Source: Coprinus comatus (taxonomy: Eukaryota > Basidiomycota > Agaricomycetes > Agaricales > Agaricaceae). Taken from it: a stretch of 64,000 nucleotides of DNA. A model generated the notes under the pieces. It had not been told where the DNA came from. It saw nothing but the letters and a program-made list of their open reading frames with translations, and made no database searches. Where the stretch lies: positions 682,001 through 746,000 of the forward strand of contig JAWPGT010000013.1 of NCBI GenBank assembly GCA_034638255.1, read 5' to 3'. The translations under genes were made by a program, and so were the position numbers. This document shows, one piece after another, positions 13,111 to 26,213 of the stretch; position 1 is the first letter of the stretch; each line of letters begins with the position of its first letter.

Positions 13111-13212
13111 GGTCGAAAATACAGTAAGCTGTTAAAGGAGGTATGTAGACTTATGTAGATGTACCAGATATTTCCAATTACGCAAGTCGCGTAACCTTCG
13201 CGTTCGGTGTCT

Positions 13213-13218
13213 CACGTG
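13213..13218. promoter_or_regulatory. CACGTG E-box upstream of the CLIP gene
   Basis: TCACGTGA lies about 100 bp upstream of the CLIP start codon, in the 205-bp gap after the Rps18 stop. Confidence 0.35.
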
Positions 13219-13315
13219 ATCTTACGGTACGACCGGTCATAGAAAGGCCATGGAAATTGCATTGTATCAGAAACTGCCATAGCAAAGTAAACATAATGAA
13301 AATCGGAGCATTTGT

Positions 13316-13889
13316 CTAACCGCGCTTCTTGGATACACCGACAGTTTTTCCACGACGACCTGAAACAGATTTAATACGATATATTTAGGCAGATATGCGT
13401 TCATACGTACCGGTGGTTTTGGTATGTTGACCTCTCACTCGAAGGCCCCAGAAATGACGTAGACCGCGATGAGCACGAATCTTCTTCAAGCGCTCCAGGT
13501 CATCACGGAGTTTGGAATCAACACCGTTCGATAGAATTTGTGAGTTTTTGCCATCAACAATATCCTTTTGCCTGTTAAGGAACCATGTTGGAATCTTGAA
13601 TTGTGTTGGGTTTTGAATAATGGTGACTAGACGTTCCAACTCATCAGAGTTGAGTTCACCAGCACTGGAAAGCCGTCAGATCAAACAATATATCCGATTT
13701 ATTGAGGGTCCCCCACCGCTTGTTGAGGTCAACATCGGCTTTCTTACACACGATGTTGGAGTAGCGACGACCAACACCTTTGATCTCCGTCAAGGCATAC
13801 ATGACTTTGCGCTTTCCATCGACATTGGTGTTTAGCAAACGCAAGATATGCTGGAATTGTTGATGTGGTTCGGGGACGACGAGAGACAT
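13316..13889 (-). CDS. RPS18: 40S ribosomal protein uS13 (Rps18)
   Basis: Small-subunit protein of the 40S head that contacts the P-site tRNA and the B1 bridge. Three exons: 13889-13717, 13664-13411 and 13359-13316. Together they are 471 nt, or 156 aa, the normal family length. The start [20 protein letters not shown] is that of eukaryotic Rps18. The helix-hairpin segment [20 protein letters not shown] and the basic C-terminal [20 protein letters not shown] region are both present, ending VGVSKKRG. Splice sites are canonical and the reading frame is intact. Confidence 0.97.
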
Positions 13890-14200
13890 ATTGGAGGTAT
13901 TATTGACCTATATCGGCAAAGATAATTTCAGTAAAGAGACACAACAAGGTAATCCATTCAGCCTGATTTCCATCCAGCCCAAAGGACTTGAGAATGATGT
14001 TCATTCATAACACCTTGAGACCATACGGGCTGTACCATCTATCGGAATGAACACTAACCTTGCGGGGGGCCCTGCTTGCGTCGTCGTTGCGTATAATCTC
14101 GAGGTGGTCAGACGTTGTCTGGGAATGACGAATCGGATTTTGCCGAATCTATTTGTACTTGTTATGACTGTGACACAACTCTGAAATAACCCCCCAATAA

Positions 14201-14206
14201 CACGTG
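14201..14206. promoter_or_regulatory. CACGTG E-box upstream of RPS18
   Basis: ACACGTGT lies about 310 bp upstream of the RPS18 start codon. It is the same core found upstream of the kinase/eIF2B gamma pair, CLIP and alanyl-tRNA synthetase. Confidence 0.3.
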
Positions 14207-14603
14207 TATGTTTGTTCATTGAACTTGTAAGGCTTTGTTAAATGTTCTGAAGATTTCTCTGGGTTTGGTTGTTTGACTTTAAATAAACTTTCAATTGGGG
14301 ACAAAACATATGTCAATATTTACGATCGGTAGAATTAGAATTGTGTTTACATACTTTAAATTACGCTTTGATACGCCCTGTATTAGGTACTATCACCGGT
14401 CCTTGGGCCATCGCCTTTCCTTGGGTCAAATGACCGTTTCTCGTTCAATTCTTAAGATAAAATTCTGTAAAATTCAATACAAGTTACCATCACTGCCGTG
14501 CATCTATTGTAATTAAATATTTGCTTGGTGTCCATTCGTTCTTTTGTAATCCTTAAATAACTACCAAAAACGGATATGATGCAATTTGCTAGCCCGGTGT
14601 TAC

Positions 14604-14682
14604 TAGATACAGGCGTCACGCCTTTGGGGTGCCGCTGCCAACCTTGCCTGTGAATTGATCTTATACTCAGTGTACAAATATA
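14604..14682. repeat. Dispersed repeat R1, copy 2
   Basis: ACAGGCGTCACGCCTTTGGG begins this copy. It matches 7,067-7,127 through TACTCAGTGTACAAATATAAT with scattered differences. The family is unknown. Confidence 0.5.
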
Positions 14683-15210
14683 ATCGTTTCTGTTGTAGCA
14701 GATACAATGGATGAAGGGGTTCCTATTGGGGCATTCTGGGACTGTTTTAGGAGATAGAACATCGGCAGAGCTTGATTCCAGTAAGGTAAAACCTCAGAGC
14801 AGAACTCCAGCCTGGTATATATTGAAGCTGAGGGGAAGGCTCAGACTGCACGGCAACTAGTAGGCGGCTCTAGGTTCGATATACCGTGGGAAAGTGATGG
14901 GGACTCGTTTTGAATTATGAGTTTTTGAAGGCCCAAGGGCCTTCACAAAAATCATAGCACGTGAAAATCATGTGGTTTTTCGTGGAAAATTGATGGGGAC
15001 TCGTTTTGAATTATGAACGACAGAGATACCCCTTGCAGGCAAGGTAACAAAGACTGGTCGTTCCTTCGTCTCTCGTCGTAGACCAAAAAACATTTGGTGT
15101 ATTACCTAATACATACAGGTCGCTGTGGATACAAACCAGGCATGTGTGTGTGTTTGTGACCTATCTCTATCGCGAGTGGGCTTTGATTACAGGAAAAATG
15201 GGACATGAGA

Positions 15211-15258
15211 TGTGAGATTTATTGTATGTGAGATTTATTGTATGTGAGATTTATTGTT
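15211..15258. repeat. 16-bp tandem repeat, three units
   Basis: TGTGAGATTTATTGTA occurs three times head to tail; the last unit ends in TT. It lies just downstream of the alanyl-tRNA synthetase stop. Confidence 0.9.
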
Positions 15259-15367
15259 AGAGAAGCCTCACTTCATTCGGCAATATGACTAAGACCCTTT
15301 TATAATTTAAAATTTACATTCTTTCATAGTGCACAAGTATGATGCTTCCAGAGTCTACATCAAATAA

Positions 15368-18910
<3,543 letters not shown>

Positions 18911-19035
18911 GGCCAGGGTGTGTTTAAAGAGAGATCTGGGGCGGGAGATAAATCTACAAGTCAGAAAACCCATAGATTCGATCTCTTTGGATGACTCGAA
19001 CGGCACTTGCCGTGGACGCGACCACATGCACTGAT

Positions 19036-19041
19036 CACGTG
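19036..19041. promoter_or_regulatory. CACGTG E-box upstream of alanyl-tRNA synthetase
   Basis: TCACGTG at 19,035-19,041 lies 63 bp upstream of the possible upstream start codon. Confidence 0.35.
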
Positions 19042-19084
19042 CACATACATATATATTCACTACGCTGTGAAAAGTCACCTTCAA

Positions 19085-19548
19085 TAATTCTTCTGGATTA
19101 TTGTATATTTTTTCTAATGTAGTTCAGAATAAATTTATAATTGTTCGTGTGGATTATTAAAACATTTTCCTGAGGTTTTTGTAAAAGGTTTTAATATTGT
19201 TATAATAGTTGTTTTATAAATAGTACAATAGTTAGAGTAGAATATTGTAATATTATCAAATCCCCTTTTTCAAAAAGTTTTCAATAATCCACACATATTT
19301 TGTTGCCTTTTTTTTTTTTTTTTTGTATTATTGAGATATTATTTTATTATTATTAAAGTATGTTAATAAAATAGTCAAACAATAATATTTGGTTTTCAAA
19401 AAAGAAGAGAAACTATCAAAATATTATCAAAACTGGAGGACAGATTCTGCCACTGAATCTCAAAGATTCAGGAGCAGATTTCTTCATGATTTTGATGCTA
19501 AATCTCCAAGAATTATTATGAGGATTTTCAATCCTGTAGCAGAATCTG
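19085..19548. other. AT-rich boundary between gene block and transposon nest
   Basis: There is no coding sequence. It contains a T run of about 18 (19,308-19,324), AT-rich low-complexity sequence, and a short GAATCTC-AA-GATTC palindrome near 19,457. Everything to the right for 45 kb is transposon-derived. Confidence 0.6.
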
Positions 19549-19907
19549 TGTTATGAACTTGCCTATACCTCCATTTCGGTATAGACAATGCTACAATGGA
19601 CCTCTTCAAGGTGCTTATAGGAGGAGAATGTCTACTCTTACTGAGACTACTTTTGGGGGACAACCTCCACAGTACTCAGACTGTAGATCACAGGTGTTCC
19701 TTACTAGTAAGCTGTTTGTATAAGAGTTAGAGCTGACTCTGAGTTCTAGGTTTATCAAGGTAGAGGGCAGAACAATGATAAGGCAGATAGAACGAGAGTA
19801 ATGAAGAGTGTTAAGCTGAAGCTTAACCTCTGTTGCTGTCCATGTATTTATACAACTATGAGTACAGGTTGTAGGCTGTGCATGATACATGTGAGACAGG
19901 AAGGTGC
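19549..19907 (-). mobile_element. LTR-A, 3' part (truncated solo LTR)
   Basis: Begins TGTTATGAACTTGCCTATAC and matches the complete LTR-A copies at 39,944 and 49,728 up to GAGACAGGAAGGTG. At that point an LTR-D in inverse orientation is inserted, and the rest of LTR-A is not found on the other side. Confidence 0.75.
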
Positions 19908-20114
19908 TGTTGAAAGCAACACTTATACAAGAAGACATAGTAGTTTAATGATATACACAGAGTGGTAGATAGTATGTTGTGCTTGTAGAGAGAACAGAGT
20001 ATAAGAGAACTTGTTAGTTCAAGAACTGTAGAATACATATGAGAACATAGACTACTTATACTACATAATGCTGGTCTGTGCTACAACAATAAGGAGTCAG
20101 GTGTCAACTACATG
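19908..20114 (-). mobile_element. LTR-D fragment, inverse orientation
   Basis: TGTTGAAAGCAACACTTATA.. is the reverse complement of the end of LTR-D seen at 21,901 and 24,113. It is cut at 20,114, where LTR-E begins. Confidence 0.75.
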
Positions 20115-20185
20115 TGTTAAATACTGAAAATACTGAGTGGTGTGAGCCTTGGCTTCAGCACGTGTGCTGCACCTCTGGAATTTGT
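20115..20185 (-). mobile_element. LTR-E, left piece split by gypsy-B
   Basis: It starts TGTTAAATACTGAAAATACT and ends CTCTGGAATTTGT. It continues in register at 55,602 (ACAAGGTTGATTTACG) once gypsy-B and one copy of the TTTGT duplication are removed. The two pieces sum to a 608-bp LTR (TG..CA). Confidence 0.7.
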
Positions 20186-20702
20186 TGTTAAGAACGGGGA
20201 TCGGAGATGAGCTAGCAATGTTGGATTGAGGCTTTGGCTTCAACATATGTGTTGCGCCCTTCTGATACTGCAATTAGCCTCACTTGCAAGAGGACTGAAT
20301 GGTCAGAAAGAATGTCAGGAGGAATTACAGAGGAGAGTAGAGAATGAGAGCAGAGACAAGATTGACTTAGAGTCGGAACAAGACAGAGACAGAGGAATGA
20401 GTGCAGATACTATGTTGATATCAGACTAAAGAATGTACAGGAGTGACTGGCAATTAAATACATTGTTTACTGATATCGGAATATAACATATCAAAACATA
20501 AGATAACAGAACAACAGGACAACATACTAAAAAGGATAATGCTGACTGAAAAGGGAATAACTGAAATAGGAAGTTGGAATGGAAACAGCAAAAAAGTACA
20601 GAAGGCCCAAGAGATCAGTGACCGATAACAAGATTGACAGTTGGAACTGTCAGAAGGTCGGAAGATGTGTCAGAAAGTCGGTCGGTGGCACAGTATGTAA
20701 CA
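20186..20702 (-). mobile_element. LTR-B, 3' LTR of gypsy-B
   Basis: 517 bp with TG..CA ends. On the minus strand the adjoining inner sequence is TTAATGGGGGGGCAC, a polypurine tract directly before the LTR, which sets the polarity. The left flank is TTTGT. Confidence 0.75.
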
Positions 20703-20905
20703 GTGCCCCCCCATTAAGGCCAAGCCCTCGAGGACTTAGTGTGGTGAATGTGGAAAGTTAAAATGACAGCAGGGAGGTGAAGTTGAGAGCATGTGGTCAA
20801 CATATGGTAAAAAGAAGTTGAGAAGTCACTGCATGTCAGACACATGACAGTTGGCAACTGGACTTAAAAGGGTGAGTGGCAACAATTGCTGTAGTCCACA
20901 TCATC

Positions 20906-21900
20906 ATGTCCAACATTCCCACCATGTATGACTTCCTGAATATGAGTAGTGAGCAGCAAGTGTTACAAGTCCACCCAAACCACCGGCCCGTACCACCACC
21001 ACCGAGGAAGACTTGTTCGCCATCTTCCCCAAACTCATTCCCAATGACGACACCATGGACGACTCCGCCTGACATACCATTCCCCGGTGACATCACTATG
21101 ACATCGTTATGACCTAACGTCGAACTAAGTATGAGACTCCACTTATGCTTAGAAGTCTACATTTCCCCAGCTCCAGTATTAGTTATCTGTTTCGTCATTT
21201 TACTCCTGTTGACTAATCTTTCATTGTATATGGAGTAAATAGTCCCCGACCCCGATGTCTCACCTACTCCTGTTGACAGTTCTAGCATTGTGTATGGAGT
21301 AGATTATAAAGCGATGACGAGTATTTAGGAGATACATAGTTAGTAGCTATTAATAGGTATATCCCTAGAATAGTATAAATACTCACTGTATTAGATGATT
21401 AAAGCCTTAAGCTTTAATCTCTTCTGTTGTATCCCTTATACATCTCTGTCTCCATACCTCTCGGTCACTAGGTTGAAAGGCCTTGAGATTGCAGCAGAGT
21501 GTTTATTGATTGCACATTCCTACACGACTGCACTCTAGCGTTTAAGTTCCAGGAGTGTTCAGCTTAACGGTTTGTGGTCATAACAGCAAGAGGCTTTTGA
21601 GGCAGTGTGGAAAGCTGCCCAGGCAGTCTCAACATCCTCAGGTCCCACCAGTGCCATGGAGGCAATGGCGGAAGTTCCGACAACTGTACCCTCCACCCCT
21701 GCACCAACCTCTCCACGACTTCTGACACCACCACCCATTACCCTGACGGTATCCTCAAATTCATTGCAAGAACAAGAAGTGGAGACAGTGAAGAGGTGTC
21801 AGGAGTCAGATGGAAAAGTGTCAGCAGTGGTGGTGAAGAAGAAATCGAAGGCCACTGTCAAGAACAGTGACGATGAGGTTGTGGTGGTGGAAGGTGTGAA
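20906..21900 (+). pseudogene. Antisense frame at the 3' end of gypsy-B, copy 1
   Basis: Reads MSNIPTMYDFLNMSSEQQ, then after removal of the solo LTR-C (20,961-21,585 plus one GCAAG) continues EAFEAVWKAAQAVSTSSGPT without a frame break. A Pro/Ser/Thr-rich part (VPSTPAP, LTPPPIT) follows, then VETVKRCQESDGKVSAVVVK and an acidic run. It is cut by LTR-D at 21,901. It lies on the strand opposite to gypsy-B, just inside the 3' LTR, about 200 bp downstream of a leader conserved with 44,334-44,530. The function is unknown; no domain was recognised. Confidence 0.5.
20961..21585 (+). mobile_element. Solo LTR-C
   Basis: TGTTACAAGTCCACCC..GGTCATAACA, 625 bp, flanked by the 5-bp TSD GCAAG (20,956-20,960 and 21,586-21,590). 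It contains a TATAAATA box near 21,376 and inverted AAGCTT around the transcription start. It splits the antisense frame above. Confidence 0.92.
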
Positions 21901-22278
21901 TGTTGGAAAATATGGACTATTATTAGGTAGTCACATGACATTTTCATTTCGTTTCACTTTAATCGTTTCATACTTGCTTTGCATTATATGGCAGCTCCTA
22001 TTGGTTGTAGTTAGTGTTTCACCTATGTGTTTCAACTCCTGTTTGGACTCTTGTTTCATGTATAATTAGTTACATGTAGTTGATACCTGACTCCTTATTA
22101 TCGTAGATGGACCAGCAGTATTTAGTATAAGTAGTCTACATTCACTCCTGTATTCTACAGTTCTTGAACTAACAAGTTCTCTTACACTCTGCTCTCTCTA
22201 CAAAGTCAACATACTAACTACCACTCTGTGTGTATCATTATACAACTATGTCTTCATGCATATGCATTGCTTTCAACA
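21901..22278 (+). mobile_element. LTR-D, 5' LTR of a truncated copia element
   Basis: TGTTGGAAAATATGG..GCTTTCAACA, 378 bp. It is followed directly by GGTTATG, the start of the copia primer-binding site also seen next to LTR-G (GGTTATGGGCCC). No matching TSD flanks it. The body of its element is replaced by the LTR-I copia after 7 bp. Confidence 0.75.
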
Positions 22279-22285
22279 GGTTATG

Positions 22286-22502
22286 TGTTGAACTATTATT
22301 AGTTCTTCCATGACATTCTCTAATGGCATTACGCTAGATGAACATGTGACTCAATATGTTCTCACACGGACCATTGCATTAACATATATAAACCTTGTAG
22401 TAGTTGCATTATATACTTAAGTTCTTTTCTACCTCAACAACCACCCTCAGTAAGTCTAAGTCATACCTACCTTAGCATACATGCTATGCTCTTGTTTTAA
22501 CA
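22286..22502 (+). mobile_element. LTR-I, 5' LTR of a copia element
   Basis: TGTTGAACTATTATTAG..CTTGTTTTAACA, 217 bp, followed by TTATGGGCCC at 22,503-22,512, the presumed primer-binding site. The copia gag begins 300 bp downstream. Confidence 0.65.
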
Positions 22503-22802
22503 TTATGGGCCCTGACTAGCCAGTATGGTTCCATGAGTTCAATGAGACACCTAGCTTCTCAGCAGGTTAAGTCATCTTGCTCCAGGAAACATGTGGTTCA
22601 CGTCGACCAACCTGGAGAGACTGAGTCCTGTTCCAGGCCCTCAGAGATTTTGTCTCTCCCTCTCTGGTGTGATGCTTGCTCTATACTACCATACTCAGTT
22701 AGATGGAAAGCTCACAGATCTGTTGCTGGCACACATAAATGCGACTTACAACATGAGGCTAATTCATGTTTTGTTGTAGATTCATATCTCCAATCACTCA
22801 TC

Positions 22803-25101
22803 ATGACGGCTATCATCCCTACCCTTCCAGTGTTGAGAGGTTCTGCCAACTATCCTATGTGGTCAATGAAGCTGCTTAACTGCACCAACATGATCATACT
22901 GGATGGATATTCAGTTGGACAAATCATCCTAGATGTCGTTGCTCCCAAAGAGCATGATGTCACGTACACAGTGGCTACTATTCCTGCTTCAGATGGTGTT
23001 CCAGCACAAGCTGCCTACACTACCACTAACCGGGAAACTATTCCTGGGGAACAAGCCAAGTTTGATACAGCTGAGGCTTTTGCCTTAGGTTTGATTAACT
23101 CCAAAATCTCTGATGAGATGCTGAATCATGGCATCCTCCAGTCCAACCTATTGTGGAATCATTTGAAAACCACATACGGCACATTCAATGCAGGGACTGC
23201 TTTCGAAATTTGGGCAAAAGCAGACGGCTTCAGACTTTCTGGATCTTTGGATCCATCAGCCGAGATCGCTCAATTCTCCTCATATTTCACTCAATTAGAG
23301 ACAGCAGATCCTCCTATCCATGTTCCCAACCTTTTTCGTGCACTCATGCTGTTGACGCACATTCCAAACCAATGGAATGCAACTCAGGCTTCACTTCTCG
23401 TTTGATATGGAAGTTCCAAGTTCTCCCAGCTCACAGTACAGATTGTTGCTGAAGCAATCCAGTCCACTTGGCTTAACTCTCATGGTCAAGCTAACACTTT
23501 ACATTCTCAGGGTGTTAAGGGCTTTAAAGGCCCTAAACAACACAACCAAAACCAAAACCAGAACCAAGGTCAAGGTTTGCACCTGCAAGGGCAGCAACCG
23601 CAACCTCAACAATCTGGCAGCAGTTCTGGTTCCAGTCAGACCCAACAGGGTGGATCCAGTGAGGACAAAAAGAAGAAGAGGACTCGAGGGAAACATGGTG
23701 GTAACAAGAATGCTAAGTCCGCGGACACCACTAATGCCTCTACTACTGGGGTAGATGCAGCTGCTTCTAACATCGTCATGCTCAACAATTTTGCTTCTCC
23801 TGCTGCTACTGTTATTGACTGTCCCTTCAAATCTACTTGTACTTTTATAGAAGAGATTCATGAGTCTACCCCCAAGAAGGTAGTTGAGCATAAAGCTCCT
23901 ACTGTGGTTCCTAACCAACTTGTGGGAAGGACCCGTTTGCAACAGACCAAGGCCCGGGTGCTCAAGTCCTACGAATGTCGTCTTGGTATGGAGCCTAAGC
24001 CTCCCCCTGCCTTGCCTTCGCTTGATGGCCTCATTCTTACCTCTCGTCCAGCCTGTGAGCCTAGTCCTCTGCATTCGGTCGTCTCCATTGATGAAAACAA
24101 TAATGTTCACATTGTTGGAAAATACGGACTATTATTAGATAGTCACATGACATTTTCATTTCATTTCACTTTAATTGTTTCATACTTTGCTTTGCATTAT
24201 ATGGCAGCTCCTTATTGGTTGTAGTTAGTGTTTCATCTATGTGTTTCAACCCCTGTATCAACTCCTGTTTCATGTATAATTACCTGACATGTAGTAGACA
24301 CCTGACTCCTTTCTAGTCATAGCACAGACCATTACATTCTCCTATAAGTAGTTTACATTCGCTCCTGTATTCTTCAGTTCTTGAACTAACAAGTTCTCTT
24401 ATACTCTGCTCTCTCTACAAAGTCAACATACTAACTACCACTCTGTGCATATCATTATACAACTATGTCTTCATGCATACGCGTTGCTTTCAACACACAT
24501 GCATCCTCCGCATGATCAGGTGTCTGCTCCGGCATCTGTCTCTGTTCTTGATGAACAGTATGAACAAATAATGAACTCTCCTTCTACCCAGTATGATACC
24601 GATGATGGGGAATACAAGTACGTAGAATCTATGATCAAAGATTCATCTTTTTCTGATGTGTGCTCTGTACAGCATGGACCCCAAAGCTTCTCACTTCTGG
24701 GGTGTTCCAGAAAATTCCTCCACTCCGGGTTCTCCCACTTCTTGCTTCTAAGCTCGAGAGCTGTTGATGGACTATCGAGATCATTGCATGGGACTACTAG
24801 AACTATTTGGACTACTGTTTGTAATCCTCCACCACTAGATACTGAGATTTGTATTTTTCCTGTCACAAAATTTACCACACATTATGATTTACCCATTTCT
24901 ATCCTGATGAAGTACTTCAAACCTACTGCTTCAATCTCAGGATATGGAAAAGATGACCATTCTAAATTCTTTGAACATTGTCAATGCAGCAACTGCAAAG
25001 ATCACCCAGTGTATAATACTGGTATAGCAATCTGGATGCTTGACTCTGGCACTAGTTATCATTTTACTGGTAACATTGGCGACTTCGTTGACATCAAGAA
25101 G
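22803..25101 (+). pseudogene. Ty1/copia gag-pol (gag and protease), broken
   Basis: Gag starts at 22,803 (MTAIIPTLPVLRGSANYPMW) and runs to a stop at 23,403. It shows the UBN2/gag-polypeptide pattern SANYPMWSMKLLNCTNM, LWNHLKTTYG and AEIAQFSSYF. A frameshift at about 23,405 leads into a Gln/Ser-rich and basic stretch (KKKKRTRGKHGG). Removing the solo LTR-D (24,113-24,495) restores a connection to a protease-like segment, WMLDSGTSYHFTGNIGDFVD, with the catalytic DSG triad core, at about 25,035-25,095. The frame is then cut at 25,102 by LTR-E. Integrase, RT and RNase H are absent. Confidence 0.8.
24113..24495 (+). mobile_element. Solo LTR-D
   Basis: TGTTGGAAAATACGG..GCTTTCAACA, 383 bp, with TSD CACAT (24,108-24,112 and 24,496-24,500). 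It is inserted in the copia pol frame. Confidence 0.92.
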
Positions 25102-25622
25102 TGTCATATTCCGTTCCATCACATGACTGCTAACCCTGATTTCCGCCAAGTTCACATATCACAATTCCGATTAGATAGCAAATCTCCAGATTTCTGATCT
25201 TCCTGAATTTCCTAATTTCCATATTTCCATTGTTCATTATTTATTCCAAGGGACTTTTCCGTCCTCCGGAAATTCTGGGTTTTTCTTATCTTGCTTTATT
25301 CTTTGGTTATCAATTCTATTCAGTTTAGTTTGACATTTCCATGCTTTTCCTATGCTTCCTAATTCTCCAATATTATGCCATTACTTTCCGTCTTCCGTTT
25401 TATCTACCTCCATTTGTATTTCTTCTCTGATTCGGATTTCCGTTATTCCTTATTACCTTTTTTATCCATTACAGCATTTCGTATAAATAGTTCACTGCTA
25501 TGTTTGTATTTCCTCAGTTTCAGAATCGACTTGATATACTCTTAACTCTTGTATCATCTTAACCATCTGCATTCTTACTTTTCTGGTCTTCCAGAAACTC
25601 TGCCGGAAGTCTCCCAGAAATT
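25102..25622 (+). mobile_element. LTR-E, interrupted 19-odd bp past the shared core by KDZ-1
   Basis: TGTCATATTCCGTTCC.. inserted in the copia protease after GACATCAAGAAG (left flank AGAAG). It matches the LTR-E at 55,602-56,138 (reverse complement) until CCCAGAAATT, where KDZ-1 starts with GGGGCAGGAGACT. The other LTR-E continues CGTAAATCAACC at this point, so it serves as the uninterrupted target. Confidence 0.8.
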
Positions 25623-25859
25623 GGGGCAGGAGACTAATAAAAATGGTAACAAACAGATACAACTAGTTGTTATAAATGGATACCACTAGTCATTTTAAAT
25701 AGGTACATATATATGTATCTTACTTGGTACATATATCTGTACTACCTTTTATACCTATATAGGTGTCCATTATTATTATACTAGGCAATAGAAATTAATT
25801 AATCAGAATTTTGTACACTTTTAAATCAGGAAAAGTCAAACAATTGAGCAAAGTTTTTA

Positions 25860-26115
25860 GCAGGATTTAACAATGTTTATGAAGAAATGTACTATAATTG
25901 GACAACTTATAGTTGATTTGTACAGAATAGTTGTAGAATCCTACTATATATTATAAAACTATGGTCAGTTTGTACAGAAAAGGTGTAGAATCCTACCATT
26001 CATTATGAAATTATAGTTGGTTTATACAGAAAAGGTGTAGAATCCTACTATATTTTATAAAACCATGGTCAGTTTGTACAGAAAAAAAGATGTAGAATCC
26101 TACTATATTTATAAA
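25860..26115. repeat. KDZ-1 left subterminal repeat array
   Basis: Four or so units of about 60 bp, each with TTTGTACAG near AGGTGTAGAATCCTAC and a TATTTTATAAAAC core. Their layout is like the arrays of KDZ-2. Such arrays are plausible transposase-binding sites; that role is inferred. Confidence 0.7.
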
Positions 26116-26213
26116 AAATATCTTGTTAAGAATAATTATATTATTGAAGTTTACTCATTTTTGATACAAAAGGCAAATGACAAATGTATTTAGTAGGAAT
26201 TATATGTATCTAT

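Larger units (their letters stand above)
13890..15367. other. Intergenic region with repeats, no gene seen
   Basis: About 1.5 kb between the start of RPS18 and the stop of alanyl-tRNA synthetase. It holds an ACACGTGT box (14,200-14,207), the second copy of repeat R1, a duplicated 25-bp block (about 14,895 and 14,993) around a perfect GAAGGCCC-AA-GGGCCTTC hairpin, and a 16-bp tandem repeat. A 72-codon minus-strand frame at 14,001-14,219 has no recognisable feature and is not called. Confidence 0.5.

Noticed and set aside
14001..14219. 72-codon frame upstream of RPS18
   Set aside because: No domain, no splice partner, and it overlaps the likely RPS18 promoter.
14760..14900. tRNA-derived SINE, from GGTTCGAT near 14,872
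   Set aside because: Only a partial B box; no convincing A box, tail or duplication could be fixed.
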